This document shows, piece by piece, positions 35,136 through 44,216 of a stretch of 64,000 bases of DNA. Within the stretch, counting starts at the first letter, position 1; each line of letters opens with the position of its first letter. The translations under genes were made by a program, and so were the position numbers. The notes under the pieces were generated by a model, which saw only the letters and a list, made by a program, of their open reading frames with translations, was not told the origin of the DNA and made no database searches. The DNA comes from Pseudokineococcus marinus (GTDB taxonomy: Bacteria > Actinomycetota > Actinomycetes > Actinomycetales > Quadrisphaeraceae): assembly GCF_037482405.1 (NCBI RefSeq), contig NZ_JBBHZZ010000002.1, positions 1-64,000 of the forward strand, written 5' to 3'.

Positions 35136-36443
35136 TCAGGTCGCGCGCAGGGCCTCGCGCAGGGCGGGCGCCAGGTCGCCGGGGCCCGTCACGGCGACGT
35201 CGTCGAGGTCGAGCCACGCCGCCATCGACCGCAGCTCCCCCGCGAGCTCCTCGGCGGCGTGCGCGGGCGCCCATGGCTCGGCCCAGGCGGCCTGGACGCG
35301 CAGGACGCGGCCGGCCCGGTCGGCCTTGAGGTCGACGCGCGCCACGAGCTCGCCGTCGAGGAGGAGCGGCAGCACGTAGTAGCCGTGCACGCGCCGGGCG
35401 GCGGGCACGTAGATCTCCAGCCGGAGGCGGACGCCGAAGAGCGCCTCGGTGCGCGAGCGCTCGAAGACGAGCGAGTCGAACGGCGAGAGCAGGGCCCGCC
35501 CGGCGACGCGCCGCGGGAAGGCGGCGTCGCGGTGCAGCAGCGCCGGGCGCGCCCACCCCCGCACCGTGACGGGCGCGAGGACGCCGGCCTCGACCAGCTC
35601 GTCGACGGCGCGGCGCGAGGCGTCGGGGCGCAGGCGGAAGTAGTCGCGCAGGTGCGCCTCGGTGGCGACGCCGAGCGAGCGCCCGGCGATCTCGACGAGG
35701 CCGCGGACGGCGTCCGCCTCGTCCGGGTCCGGGGCGCCGGCCACCTCGGGCGGCAGCACCCGCTCGGGCAGGTCGTAGCGCCGCTCGAACTGCGCGGTGC
35801 GCCCGGCGGCCGTGAGCTCGCCGGACCAGAAGAGCTGCTCGGCGGCGGCCTTGACGTCGCGCGCCGGCCCCGCGAGCACGGCCTCGGTCGGCGGGACCAT
35901 CCACGAGCCGGCCGAGCTGCGCGGCACGCCCGGGTGCAGGTGCGCCGTCAGCTGCGCGGCCGTCATGGCCCCGCCCTCGCGGACGGCGCCCAGGACCTCG
36001 TCGAGCAGCCGGGGCCGCTCCGCGAGGATGCGCCGGTAGCGGCCCCACGCCTCGTCGGCCGCCCGGGCCATGCGCCAGCGCAGGAGACGGTGCGTGGCCG
36101 GGGGCACGAGGCTCGCCTCGTGGGCCCAGTACTCCACGAGCCGCCGCGGCGGCCGCTCGGCGGCGCGGCGCAGCAGGTCGTCGTCGTAGGGCCCCAGCCG
36201 GCTGAACAGCGGCAGCCGGTGGCTGCGCGCGACGACGTTGACCGAGTCCAGCTGGAGCAGACCGACGCGGTCGAGGACGCGCTGCACGTGCCGCATCGTC
36301 GGCACCCCCGGCGGCCGCCGGTCGGCGAAGCCCTGCGCCGCGAGCGCCGTCCGCCGCGCCTGCGCCGCGGTCAGCACCTCCCGGCCCCGCGTGCCGCCGG
36401 GCCCTCCTCCTCGCCCGTCCGCCACGGCCGCCGATGCTGCCAC
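35136..36443 (-). CDS. YcaQ/AlkZ-type DNA glycosylase (winged-helix, DUF1006)
   Basis: 435 residues with the HTH_42 architecture of three winged helices. The catalytic QxD is at Gln64-Asp66 in LLQLDSVNVVARSH. Other hallmarks are the aromatic VEYWAHEASLVPP and PFDSLVFERSRTEALFGV, plus HGYYVLPLLLDGELVARVDL. YcaQ/AlkZ proteins unhook DNA crosslinks or alkylated bases. QxD is the variant seen in E. coli YcaQ. The GTG start is not strongly supported by a ribosome site and the first 20 residues are Gly-rich. Neighbours do not add to a repair pathway. Confidence 0.85.
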   Translation of the reverse strand: MAASAAVADGRGGGPGGTRGREVLTAAQARRTALAAQGFADRRPPGVPTMRHVQRVLDRVGLLQLDSVNVVARSHRLPLFSRLGPYDDDLLRRAAERPPRRLVEYWAHEASLVPPATHRLLRWRMARAADEAWGRYRRILAERPRLLDEVLGAVREGGAMTAAQLTAHLHPGVPRSSAGSWMVPPTEAVLAGPARDVKAAAEQLFWSGELTAAGRTAQFERRYDLPERVLPPEVAGAPDPDEADAVRGLVEIAGRSLGVATEAHLRDYFRLRPDASRRAVDELVEAGVLAPVTVRGWARPALLHRDAAFPRRVAGRALLSPFDSLVFERSRTEALFGVRLRLEIYVPAARRVHGYYVLPLLLDGELVARVDLKADRAGRVLRVQAAWAEPWAPAHAAEELAGELRSMAAWLDLDDVAVTGPGDLAPALREALRAT

Positions 36444-36492
36444 CCCCGGGCGCGCGCGGTGCGCGACGGCCCGCCCGCCGATCGTCGGGCGG

Positions 36493-37362
36493 TCAGGGGC
36501 TCGGGTCGAGCAGCTTCTCCTTGACGGCGTACATGGCCGCCTCCATCCGCGAGTGCAGCTGGAGCTTCTCGAGCAGGTTCCGCACGTGGTTCTTCACCGT
36601 GTTCTCGGAGATCCAGAGCTCGCCGGCGATGTCGCGGTTGGAGCGGCCGCGCGCGACGAGCCGCAGCACCTCGAGCTCGCGGGCGGTCAGCCGCGGGGCG
36701 GGCACCGCGGGGGCGTCCTCGCGGGTGGCGCCCCTCCGGCTGAGCGCGGCGAACTCAGCCAGCAGGTGGCTCGCCATGGACGGGCTGATGAGCGACTGGC
36801 CGCCGTGGACGGCGCGCAGGCTCGCCGCGATCTCCTCGCCCGGCACGTCCTTGAGCAGGTACCCGTTGGCCCCGGCCTGGACGGCGCTGAAGAGGTCGGA
36901 CTCCTCCTCGCTCATGGTCAGCATGAGGATGCGGGTGCTCGGGGCCACCTCGCGGATGGCGGCGCACGCCTCGATGCCGCCGCGCCGCGGCATCCGCACG
37001 TCCATGAGGACGACGTCGGGCAGCAGCTCCTCAGCGCGCGCGATGGCCTCGGTGCCGTCCGCGGCCTCCCCGACGATGACGATGTCGTCGTCGAGCTCGA
37101 GGACGCGCTCCAGCCCGCGGCGGTAGAGCACGTGGTCGTCGACGACGAGCACCCTGATGCGCTCCGGCGCACCGGCTCCCGCCGGCCCGGCCGCGGCGTC
37201 CAGCACCGCTCCGGGGACGGCCACCGTCCCGTCGACGTCGTCCCTCCCGTCGGCACCGCCCTTCCCGTCGGCACCGCCCTTCCCGTCGACAGCGCCCTTC
37301 CCGTCGACAGCGCCCTGGGCACCCGCCCGCACCGCTCCGGCGTCCGCGCTCCGCACGTCCAT
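36493..37362 (-). CDS. NarL/FixJ-type response regulator (orphan)
   Basis: 289 residues. Disordered N-terminal 65 residues with a DGKGAV/DGKGGA repeat, then a receiver (IRVLVVDDHVLYRRGLERVL; phospho-acceptor Asp in LMDVRMPRRGG; KD in GYLLKDVPG) and a LuxR HTH (LTARELEVLRLVARGRSNRD, ENTVKNHVRNLLEKLQ). It is a transcription factor phosphorylated by an unknown histidine kinase; none is adjacent. ATG 37362 has GGGAGG three bases before it, slightly too close. Because the receiver starts near residue 65, a later start would remove the repeat. Confidence 0.88.
   Translation of the reverse strand: MDVRSADAGAVRAGAQGAVDGKGAVDGKGGADGKGGADGRDDVDGTVAVPGAVLDAAAGPAGAGAPERIRVLVVDDHVLYRRGLERVLELDDDIVIVGEAADGTEAIARAEELLPDVVLMDVRMPRRGGIEACAAIREVAPSTRILMLTMSEEESDLFSAVQAGANGYLLKDVPGEEIAASLRAVHGGQSLISPSMASHLLAEFAALSRRGATREDAPAVPAPRLTARELEVLRLVARGRSNRDIAGELWISENTVKNHVRNLLEKLQLHSRMEAAMYAVKEKLLDPSP
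37247..37318 (-). repeat. In-frame 18-bp repeat, four copies, in the response-regulator N-terminus
   Basis: Unit CCGTCGGCACCGCCCTTC on plus, four copies with two variant forms (two with GGCACC, two with GACAGC). It encodes DGKGGA or DGKGAV on the minus strand, before the receiver domain. Confidence 0.92.
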
Positions 37363-37596
37363 CGCCCTCCCGTCCACCCCGGCGGGTCTCCGCCCGGCCG
37401 GGGGCCGACGCGAGCATGCCAGCGGCTGCCCTCGCCCGTCTCGACCGGCCCCGTCACGATCGGGCCACGCCACGGGACCGCGAGGGCCACCGGCGTGCCG
37501 ACCGGGGACCGCTTCCCCGTCCGAGGTCTTCGGAGCCCGCCGCCCACCGGTTGGGCCGCACCTGCCGGGCACGACGCCGGCCGACCCGGGAGGGCC

Positions 37597-37634
37597 GGCC
37601 GCCGGCCCCGGGCGCTCGCCCGGGGCCGGCGGCC
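37597..37634 (-). terminator. Long hairpin downstream of hpf
   Basis: A perfect 18-bp inverted repeat (GGCCGCCGGCCCCGGGCG and its complement) with two bases between the arms, just past the hpf stop (37642). It probably ends the hpf transcript and may also protect the 3' end. Confidence 0.7.
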
Positions 37635-37641
37635 CGTCCGG

Positions 37642-38379
37642 CTAGGCGCTGACCGCCGCGGGGGCCTGCGCCCCGTCGGCGCCGGCGGCCGCCTCCTCGG
37701 GCGCCTCCTCGAGCCGGATGACGCCGTAGCTCCAGCCCCGGCGGCGGTAGACCAGGCTGACCGCGCCCGTGCTGCGGCACAGGAAGAGGTAGAAGTCGTG
37801 CCCCAGCGCCTCCATCTGGGCGAGGGCCTCGTCCACGCTCATGGGGTGCGCCAGGTGCGTCTTCTCCCGGATGCGCACCGGGGAGGCGCCGACGGCGTCC
37901 GCCAGCCCGTGCTCGTCCTCCCCCGGGCCCAGCGCGCTCACCGTCGCGTCGGGCTCGTCCTCCTCACCGGACGCGCCGTCGTCGGCGGCCGCGGGCGGCG
38001 CGAGGCCGAGCGGCGGGGCGGACGACGCCTCGGGCACCGAGCCGCGCCGCACCGACGGCGGCGTCTGGCGGCCGTGGTGGACCTTGCGGCGGTCACGCAG
38101 CCGGCGCAGGCGCTCGAGGAGCTTCTCCTCCGCGAGGTCGAGGGCGCCGTGCGCGTCGTCGGCGCAGGCCTCGGCGCGCACGACCTCCCGGCGGTGCCGC
38201 AGCGTCAGCTCCACGCGCTCGCAGCTCTGCGGCTGGCGCGGGTTCATCTCGTGGCTGATCACGACGTCGAGGCGGTCGGCCCGGGGGGCGACCTGCTCGA
38301 CCTTGGCGAGCTTGTCCTCGAGGTGTCGGCGGAAGCGCTCCGGCACGGTGGTGTGGCGGGTGGTGAGCGTGATCTCCAT
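37642..38379 (-). CDS. hpf: Long-form ribosome hibernation promoting factor HPF
   Basis: 245 residues from ATG 38379, with GGAGG upstream. The N-terminal S30AE/RaiA domain (MEITLTTRHTTVPERFRRHL, KLAKVEQVAPRADRLDVVIS, VELTLRHRREVVRAEACADD) is followed by a linker (about 120-175, acidic) and the C-terminal dimerisation domain (MSVDEALAQMEALGHDFYLF and SLVYRRRGWSYGVIRLEE). Long HPF makes 100S ribosome dimers in resting cells. It lies in the usual actinobacterial place between comF and secA. The 457 bases upstream to comF hold no other gene. Confidence 0.94.
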   Translation of the reverse strand: MEITLTTRHTTVPERFRRHLEDKLAKVEQVAPRADRLDVVISHEMNPRQPQSCERVELTLRHRREVVRAEACADDAHGALDLAEEKLLERLRRLRDRRKVHHGRQTPPSVRRGSVPEASSAPPLGLAPPAAADDGASGEEDEPDATVSALGPGEDEHGLADAVGASPVRIREKTHLAHPMSVDEALAQMEALGHDFYLFLCRSTGAVSLVYRRRGWSYGVIRLEEAPEEAAAGADGAQAPAAVSA

Positions 38380-38836
38380 GGGTCCTCCAGCGATGGGGGG
38401 TGGGTCTCGACGCGCCGGCCCGGGAGCTGACCCGGCGGGCGGTCCTCGGTGCTCAGGCACCACCTCCCCGCGGCAGGAGGGCGGGGGGCCGGCCGCCGGC
38501 CCCGGTGACGACCGGGGCGGCGGCGGGCGGGGCGGGGCGGCGCAGACCGGCCCGCGGGAGCGCTCCGCGCAGCCCCGCCCCGGCGCCGTCAGGCACCGGG
38601 CGGGACCGCCGGGCGAGCTCCATGTCCGGACGCTAGCGGCCCCGGGGGCCGTGCGACAGCCCGGCCCGCCGACCGGGCATCAGGCGTCCGCGCTCGGCGG
38701 GCGCGCCCCTCGCCCGGCCGGTGGGCGCGGCGACGCCAGCGCGTCGCCGACGACGGCTCGGGCTGCCGCGCAGGCGCTCTCGTGGTCCCGGAGCGCGAGC
38801 ACGCCGACCTCCTCGGTGGCCTGCCGTGATCGGCGC
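38380..38836. other. Gene-free region upstream of hpf
   Basis: 457 bases between the comF stop and the hpf start, both on minus. It must hold the hpf promoter, but I see no clear -35/-10 pair. Several GC-rich tracts (for example near 38500-38530) could fold. The six-frame translations give no recognisable protein. Confidence 0.6.
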
Positions 38837-39718
38837 TCACAGCGCGTCACGACGCCGGTCGCCCGCCTCCGGCCGCCCGTCCCCGGGGCCGGTGCGGTCC
38901 GACCGGAGGCGCCCCGCCCCCGGCGGCGGCGCGGCGAGGACGACCACCGCGCCCTCGACCCGGCACCCGGCGAGGGCGAGGACGCGCGCCGCCTCGGCGA
39001 GGGTCGAGCCGGTGGTGACGACGTCGTCGACGAGCAGGCACCGCCGCGGCGGGGTCGCGCGGACCACCAGCGCCCCGCGCCGCGCCGCCGTCCGCTGCGC
39101 CGCGGTGCGGCCCACCTGGTCACCCGCACCCCGCCGCATCGCGAGGACGCGCCGGACCGGCACCACCCGCCCACCCCGCGCCAGGGAGGTCGACCAGCGC
39201 CGGGCGAGGTCGGCGACGAGGTCGTCGCCGCGGGCGCGGACGGCGGCGCGCGTGGACGGCGCCGGGACGAGGGCGAGCGGGCCGTCCGCCGCGCCCGTCG
39301 GCCCTCCGTCCACCAGCCCTCCCTCCACCAGCCCTGCGTCCACCAGCCCTGCGTCCACCAGCCCCGCGTCCATCGGCCCTGCGCCCGCCGCCGTGTCCAG
39401 GGCCGCTGCGCCCGCGCGGCGCAGGGCGTCCGCCAGGAGCGGCGAGAGGTCGTGGCGCCCTCGCTCCTTCCACGCCACGAGCAGGCCGCGGGCGGCGCCG
39501 TCGTAGCGCGCGGCGGCGCGAACGGGGGGCGCGGTGGCGACGGGCAGGTCGACGAGGCCCAGCGGCGGCGCGGCGAGGGCGGCCCGGCACGGCGCGCACC
39601 ACGGCACGTCGGGCTCGCCGCACCCGGGGCAGGCGACCGGCCAGACGAGGCGGCCCAGGGCCGCCCATGCCGCTCGCGAGGGCCCGGGAGGAGCCGCGTG
39701 CCGCGCCGGTGAGCCCAC
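38837..39718 (-). CDS. comF: ComF-family phosphoribosyltransferase
   Basis: 293 residues. N-terminal zinc-finger-like CPGCGEPDVPWCAPCRAAL, then the PRTase domain with the hallmark CLLVDDVVTTGSTLAEAARV at about 225-245. ComF proteins are linked to DNA uptake and repair in several bacteria, but most actinobacterial members have an unknown substrate. A five-residue GLVDA/GLVEG repeat interrupts the fold at about 115-145. The C-terminus is a disordered Gly/Asp/Arg tail. GTG 39718. It is part of the mtrAB-lpqB-comF series. Confidence 0.9.
   Translation of the reverse strand: MGSPARHAAPPGPSRAAWAALGRLVWPVACPGCGEPDVPWCAPCRAALAAPPLGLVDLPVATAPPVRAAARYDGAARGLLVAWKERGRHDLSPLLADALRRAGAAALDTAAGAGPMDAGLVDAGLVDAGLVEGGLVDGGPTGAADGPLALVPAPSTRAAVRARGDDLVADLARRWSTSLARGGRVVPVRRVLAMRRGAGDQVGRTAAQRTAARRGALVVRATPPRRCLLVDDVVTTGSTLAEAARVLALAGCRVEGAVVVLAAPPPGAGRLRSDRTGPGDGRPEAGDRRRDAL
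39296..39385 (-). repeat. In-frame 15-bp repeat, about six imperfect copies, in comF
   Basis: Unit CACCAGCCCTGCGTC (plus strand) at 39311, 39326, 39341, 39356 and, more divergent, 39296 and 39371. It encodes GLVDA-type pentapeptides in an insertion of the ComF protein. Confidence 0.88.
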
Positions 39719-39829
39719 GGGAGGAGGCTGCGGTCCTCGCCGGTCCGGTGGCGGGCCGGCGGGACGGTCGGTGGACGGCCGCCCCGGTGGGCTCGCTGTG
39801 CGCGGGGGCCGGACAGCCCGCCGCCGGGC

Positions 39830-41620
39830 TCAGCCCGGGTAGGACGGGTCGGTCGAGGTCTCCGAGCCGGGCCGCACGACCCAGGCCAGCCCGGCGGGCT
39901 GCAGGACCCCGCCACCGGGGGCGTCGAGGAGCACGCGCCCGGCCGCCTCGGCCGACGTGAGCCGCTCGACGCCCTCGGGCACCTCGACGGCGCGCACGTC
40001 CGAGCCGTCGACGGCCACGCGCAGCAGCTCCGCCGGACCCTCCTCGACGGAGCCGACGGCCACGACCGTCGTCGCGTCCTGCCACCCGGCGTCGGAGACG
40101 GACACGAGCCCGGGGACGGGTGGGACGTCAGGCACGTCCAGGCGCAGCGGAGCGCCCTCGCCGTCGCGCACGACGCCGGCGACGTCGAGGTGGGCCCCGC
40201 CGTCGGCGTCGGTCGAGGCGACGACGACGCGGGCGCCGTCGCGGGAGACCTGCAGCGCGCGGACGCGCCGCCGGTCCAGCCACGGCGCCTCGACCGTGCG
40301 CACGTCCCCCGCCTCGTCGACGGTGAGCACCTCCCCCCCGGCGTCGGCCGGCGTCGTCCAGACCCACCCCCGGACGTCGACGCTCGGGGCCACGAGGTCC
40401 TCGCCCGCCACGACGCCCCGGAGCCCGGGCCCCGCGTCCGACTCGTCCGGCACGCCCACGAGCAGGCGCCCGCGCTGCTGCACGAGCACGGCGAAGATGC
40501 CGTCCACCCCCACCGCCGGGTCGCTCGGCAGCAGCGAGGACACGTCGAGCAGCCCGGGCACCAGCTCGGCCCCGTCGCCGTCGAGCCGGGCGATGCGGCC
40601 CCCGGACAGGACGACGGGCGGGCCGGCGGGCGCCGGCGGGTCGAGGAGCCCGAGCTGGGCGTCCGGCAGCCCCAGGGCGCTGCCCGCCGAGGACAGCTGC
40701 ACCTCGCGCACCCCGGGGACGGGGCGCAGCGTGGCGCGCAGCTGCGCCTCCATGAGCAGCCGCGTGCCCGGGTCGGCGGCCCGCGCCTCGTCGGAGAGGT
40801 CCACCACCGCGGTGCCGCCGGGGTCCAGCGGCACGGCGGGCGGGGAGCTCAGCAGCCGAGTCTCCTCGGGGAAGGCGGTGGTGACCGCCCCCGCGAGCCA
40901 CTCCGACGGCCCGGCGAGGAGCTCGGAGACGAGGAGGGTCGCGCTCGGCGAGCGCCCCGGGAACCAGCGCAGCTCGGGCACCAGCGCGGTCCGCGTCGGG
41001 TCGAGGAAGGTGAGCGGGTAGGCGCGGTAGACCTGCCGGAAGACGTCGCGGCCGACGACGACCTCGTCCGGCGGGTCGCTGAGGCGCCAGACGCCGTCCG
41101 CCCGGACGACGTCGAGGTCGACGGAGTAGGACGCCCGCGGCGGCGCCGTCGTCCACCGGCCGCGCCGGTCGACCTCCCCGACGAGGGGTGCGGTGACGCG
41201 CACGGTCTGCACGGTGCCCTGCGTCACCGTCGACGTCGGGCGCCCCGGGTCGGCGGCGGGCTGCGACACCCCCGTGCCGCCCACCACCAGGCCGCTCGCC
41301 GCGATGACGACGACCCGCTCGGAGGGGCGCCAGGACCGCGCCGCGCGCGGGGTGAGGAAGAGGCGGGCCGTGGCGGAGTCGTCGTCGAAGGCGGCCGAGG
41401 CGCGCAGGAAGCCCTCGACGACCGTCTCGGGCGAGGCCCCCGGCGGCGGCCCCTCGGCGAGGAAGCCCAGGGCCGGGTCGGGCGCCGCCGGGGCGGGTCC
41501 GCCCGCGACGGGCCCGCGGCGGGGCAGGTCCACGCAGCCGGTGAGCAGGGCGAGGACGGCGACCAGCAGCAGCGCGAGCGCGACGGGCGACCGCCGGGTC
41601 CCGGGACGGCGCTCAGCCAC
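39830..41620 (-). CDS. lpqB: Lipoprotein LpqB
   Basis: 596 residues. A lipobox LLTGC (Cys around residue 29) after a basic N-region marks it as a lipoprotein outside the membrane. A GerMN domain follows (SATLLVSELLAGPSEWLAGA and ATLRPVPGVREVQLSSAGSA), then a C-terminal beta-propeller. LpqB modulates MtrB in mycobacteria. GTG 41620 overlaps the mtrB stop by eight bases, so translation is coupled. Length is standard. Confidence 0.95.
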   Translation of the reverse strand: MAERRPGTRRSPVALALLLVAVLALLTGCVDLPRRGPVAGGPAPAAPDPALGFLAEGPPPGASPETVVEGFLRASAAFDDDSATARLFLTPRAARSWRPSERVVVIAASGLVVGGTGVSQPAADPGRPTSTVTQGTVQTVRVTAPLVGEVDRRGRWTTAPPRASYSVDLDVVRADGVWRLSDPPDEVVVGRDVFRQVYRAYPLTFLDPTRTALVPELRWFPGRSPSATLLVSELLAGPSEWLAGAVTTAFPEETRLLSSPPAVPLDPGGTAVVDLSDEARAADPGTRLLMEAQLRATLRPVPGVREVQLSSAGSALGLPDAQLGLLDPPAPAGPPVVLSGGRIARLDGDGAELVPGLLDVSSLLPSDPAVGVDGIFAVLVQQRGRLLVGVPDESDAGPGLRGVVAGEDLVAPSVDVRGWVWTTPADAGGEVLTVDEAGDVRTVEAPWLDRRRVRALQVSRDGARVVVASTDADGGAHLDVAGVVRDGEGAPLRLDVPDVPPVPGLVSVSDAGWQDATTVVAVGSVEEGPAELLRVAVDGSDVRAVEVPEGVERLTSAEAAGRVLLDAPGGGVLQPAGLAWVVRPGSETSTDPSYPG

Positions 41621-43442
41621 GGCCGGCCGGCGGCGGCAGGACGGGCAGAGACGCCGTCGCGATGGTGTCGGCGGCCGCCTCGGTGCCGGCGTCGCCCCAG
41701 GCGCCGGGAGAGCCGGCGGCGCTCGGGACGAGGACGACGCCGGGCAGGCCCTCGACGAGGACGCTCGGCGCGGTCGGGTCGTCCGGCGGGGCGACGGGGG
41801 CCAGGTCCACCGGCATGGGCAGCGGCGACATGCCCACCGCGCTGCCGGCCACCCGCGGCAGCAGGAGGCGGAAGGCGGCACCGAGGCCGAGCTGGCCGAC
41901 GACCTCGAGGCGGCCGCCGTGGAGGACGGCGTCCTCGGTGGAGATGGCGAGGCCCAGCCCGCTGCCGCCCGTGGTGCGGGCCCGGGCCGGGTCGGCGCGC
42001 CAGAAGCGGTCGAAGACCCGCTCGGCGTCCTCGGGCCGCAGGCCGATGCCGTGGTCGCGCACGAGGACGGCGACCGCCGACGCGTCGGCCGCCAGCTCGA
42101 CCTCCACCGGGCGGCCCTCGGCGTGCTCGACCGCGTTGAGGACCAGGTTGCGGACGACCCGCTCGACCCGCCGCGGCTCGACCTCCGCCGTCACCGGGCC
42201 CTCCGGCACGACCACCGCGACCTCCACGCCCTGCGCGGAGGCCACCGGCTCCGCGTGCTCGACGACACGGGCCACCAGCGCCGCCAGGTCGACGACCTCC
42301 GGGTCCAGCGCCGCCGCCCCGGCGTCGAAGCGGCTCATCTCGAGCAGGTCCGCCAGCAGGGCCTCGAAGCGGTCCAGCTGCGTCATGAGCAGCTCGGCGG
42401 AGCGGGAGGCCGCCGGCTCGAGGTCGCCGCGCGCCTCGTGGAGCACCTCCCCCGCCATCCGCATCGTCGTCAGCGGGGTCCGCAGCTCGTGGGAGACGTC
42501 GGAGACGAAGCGCTGCTGCAGGCGGGAGAGCTCGGCCAGCTGCGTGATCTGGCGCTGCAGGGACGCGGCCATGTCGTTGAAGGTGCGGCCGAGGGCGGCG
42601 AGGTCGTCCTCGCCCCGCACGTCGACGCGCTGGTCGAGGTCGCCGGCGGACAGCCGCGCGGCCGCGGCGGCCGCCTCGCGCACGGGGCGCACGACGAGCC
42701 GGGTGACGACCGAGACGACGCCGCCGAGCAGCAGCACGAGCAGGAGCCCGCCGACGACGAGGACCCGCTGGACGGCGTCGAGCGTCTCCTGCTCGCGACC
42801 GAGGTCGATGACGAAGTAGAGCTCGTACTGGCCCGCGAGGGCGAGGTCGACCCGCTGGCCGACCGCGAGGCCCGGCGTCGTGCCGCCGTCGCTGCTCGGG
42901 AGGGCGACCGGTGCGGCCTGCTGCGTCGACTCCGTCTCCACGGCCTCGCGCAGCGCGTCGGGCAGGAGCCCCGGGGTGAGACCGTTGCTCTGGAGGCCGT
43001 TGATGGTGACGGGGGCGTCGCTGCCCGGCACCCGCAGCAGGAGGAAGCCGGCCGCACCCTCCCCGCCGACCGAGCTCAGCTGCTCGCTGTTGTCGAGGAC
43101 GAACTGCTGCAGCTCGACCCCCGTGGGGACGTCGGCCTGGTCCAGGCGGTCCTGGAAGGCCCGGGCCCCCGCCCCCGCCTCGGCGAAGGCCTGCTGCCGG
43201 CGCGCGTCGAAGAGCCGCTCGCTGATGGCGTCGGCGAGGAAGCCCCCGACGACCGCCATCGTCAGCACGCACAGGACGACGGTGAGACCGACCACCCGGA
43301 CGGTCAGCGAGCGGCGCCACCGCCGCGCCGCCCGGCCCCCCGCCGCCCGCAGGCGGCGCCCCAGGCGCCCCGGCACGGCGTCAGCCGGCGTCCGCGCCGG
43401 CCCGACCGGGCTCGTCGGCGGACGGGACGCCCGCGCTGACAC
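41613..43442 (-). CDS. mtrB: Sensor histidine kinase MtrB
   Basis: 609 residues. Membrane helix around VRVVGLTVVLCVLTMAVVGG, a periplasmic domain of about 150 residues, a second helix (VQRVLVVGGLLLVLLLGGVV), a HAMP domain, the H-box FVSDVSHELRTPL near residue 314 and an ATPase domain (VRNLVLNAVEHA, DHGIGLRPEDAERVFDRFWR, GGSGLGLAIS). It controls MtrA phosphorylation and links envelope and division. The GTG at 43442 lies 62 bases inside mtrA; a GTG at 43376, four bases past the mtrA stop, is a good alternative, so the true start is uncertain. Confidence 0.94.
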   Translation of the reverse strand: MSARASRPPTSPVGPARTPADAVPGRLGRRLRAAGGRAARRWRRSLTVRVVGLTVVLCVLTMAVVGGFLADAISERLFDARRQQAFAEAGAGARAFQDRLDQADVPTGVELQQFVLDNSEQLSSVGGEGAAGFLLLRVPGSDAPVTINGLQSNGLTPGLLPDALREAVETESTQQAAPVALPSSDGGTTPGLAVGQRVDLALAGQYELYFVIDLGREQETLDAVQRVLVVGGLLLVLLLGGVVSVVTRLVVRPVREAAAAAARLSAGDLDQRVDVRGEDDLAALGRTFNDMAASLQRQITQLAELSRLQQRFVSDVSHELRTPLTTMRMAGEVLHEARGDLEPAASRSAELLMTQLDRFEALLADLLEMSRFDAGAAALDPEVVDLAALVARVVEHAEPVASAQGVEVAVVVPEGPVTAEVEPRRVERVVRNLVLNAVEHAEGRPVEVELAADASAVAVLVRDHGIGLRPEDAERVFDRFWRADPARARTTGGSGLGLAISTEDAVLHGGRLEVVGQLGLGAAFRLLLPRVAGSAVGMSPLPMPVDLAPVAPPDDPTAPSVLVEGLPGVVLVPSAAGSPGAWGDAGTEAAADTIATASLPVLPPPAGRG

Positions 43443-44139
43443 CCTGCCCCGCGCCGTCCTGCGCGACGGCCCCGGCCCGGTAGCCGACGCCGCGCACGGT
43501 GAGGACGACCTCGGGGTGCTCGGGGTCGTGCTCGATCTTGCTGCGCAGGCGCTGCACGTGGACGTTGACCAGGCGCGTGTCGGCCTGGTGGCGGTAGCCC
43601 CAGACCTGCTCGAGCAGCACCTCGCGCGTGAAGACCTGCCACGGCTTGCGGGCCAGCGCCGCGAGGAGGTCGAACTCCAGCGGCGTCAGGGCGATGTGCT
43701 GGTCGCCGCGGGTGACGGTGTGCCCGGCGACGTCGATGACGAGGTCGCCGGCGCGCAGCGTCTCAGGCACCTCGTCCTCGCGACGGCGCAGCCGGGCACG
43801 GACGCGGGCGACGAGCTCCTTCGGCTTGAAGGGCTTGGGCACGTAGTCGTCGGCGCCCGACTCGAGCCCGGCGACGACGTCGGAGGTGTCGCTGCGCGCG
43901 GTGAGCATGACGATCGGCACGTCGGACTCCGCGCGGATGCGCCGGCACACCTCGATGCCGTCCACCCCCGGCAGCATGAGGTCGAGCAGCACGAGGTCGG
44001 GCTTGGACTCCCGGAAGGCGGCCAGCGCCCCCGAGCCGTCCGCGCAGAAGGACGGCGTGATGCCCTCCCCCCGGAGCACGATGCCGATCATCTCGGCGAG
44101 CGCGGTGTCGTCGTCGACCACGAGCACGCGGTTCGTCAT
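43381..44139 (-). CDS. mtrA: Response regulator MtrA
   Basis: 252 residues. Receiver with phospho-acceptor Asp53 in LLDLMLPGVDG and a conserved KPFKPKELVARV, then an OmpR-type winged helix (LTPLEFDLLAALARKPWQVF, DTRLVNVHVQRLRSKIEHDP, VVLTVRGVGYRAG). MtrA binds many promoters for cell wall and division in actinobacteria. After VGYRAG there is a roughly 28-residue Ala/Gly/Asp-rich tail not seen in the M. tuberculosis protein. ATG 44139. Its upstream gene is a polysaccharide glycosyltransferase, not the usual sahH. Confidence 0.96.
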   Translation of the reverse strand: MTNRVLVVDDDTALAEMIGIVLRGEGITPSFCADGSGALAAFRESKPDLVLLDLMLPGVDGIEVCRRIRAESDVPIVMLTARSDTSDVVAGLESGADDYVPKPFKPKELVARVRARLRRREDEVPETLRAGDLVIDVAGHTVTRGDQHIALTPLEFDLLAALARKPWQVFTREVLLEQVWGYRHQADTRLVNVHVQRLRSKIEHDPEHPEVVLTVRGVGYRAGAVAQDGAGQGVSAGVPSADEPGRAGADAG

Positions 44140-44216
44140 GGGCTCATGGTCGCATCCGGAGGACGGAAGGCGGTGTAGCCCGCCCGGGCGCGCGTCCCGC
44201 CGGAGCGTGTGTCCTC

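Noticed and set aside
38380..38836. Small ORFs upstream of hpf on either strand
   Set aside because: Arg/Pro/Ala-rich translations with no ribosome site or recognisable fold; more likely regulatory DNA.
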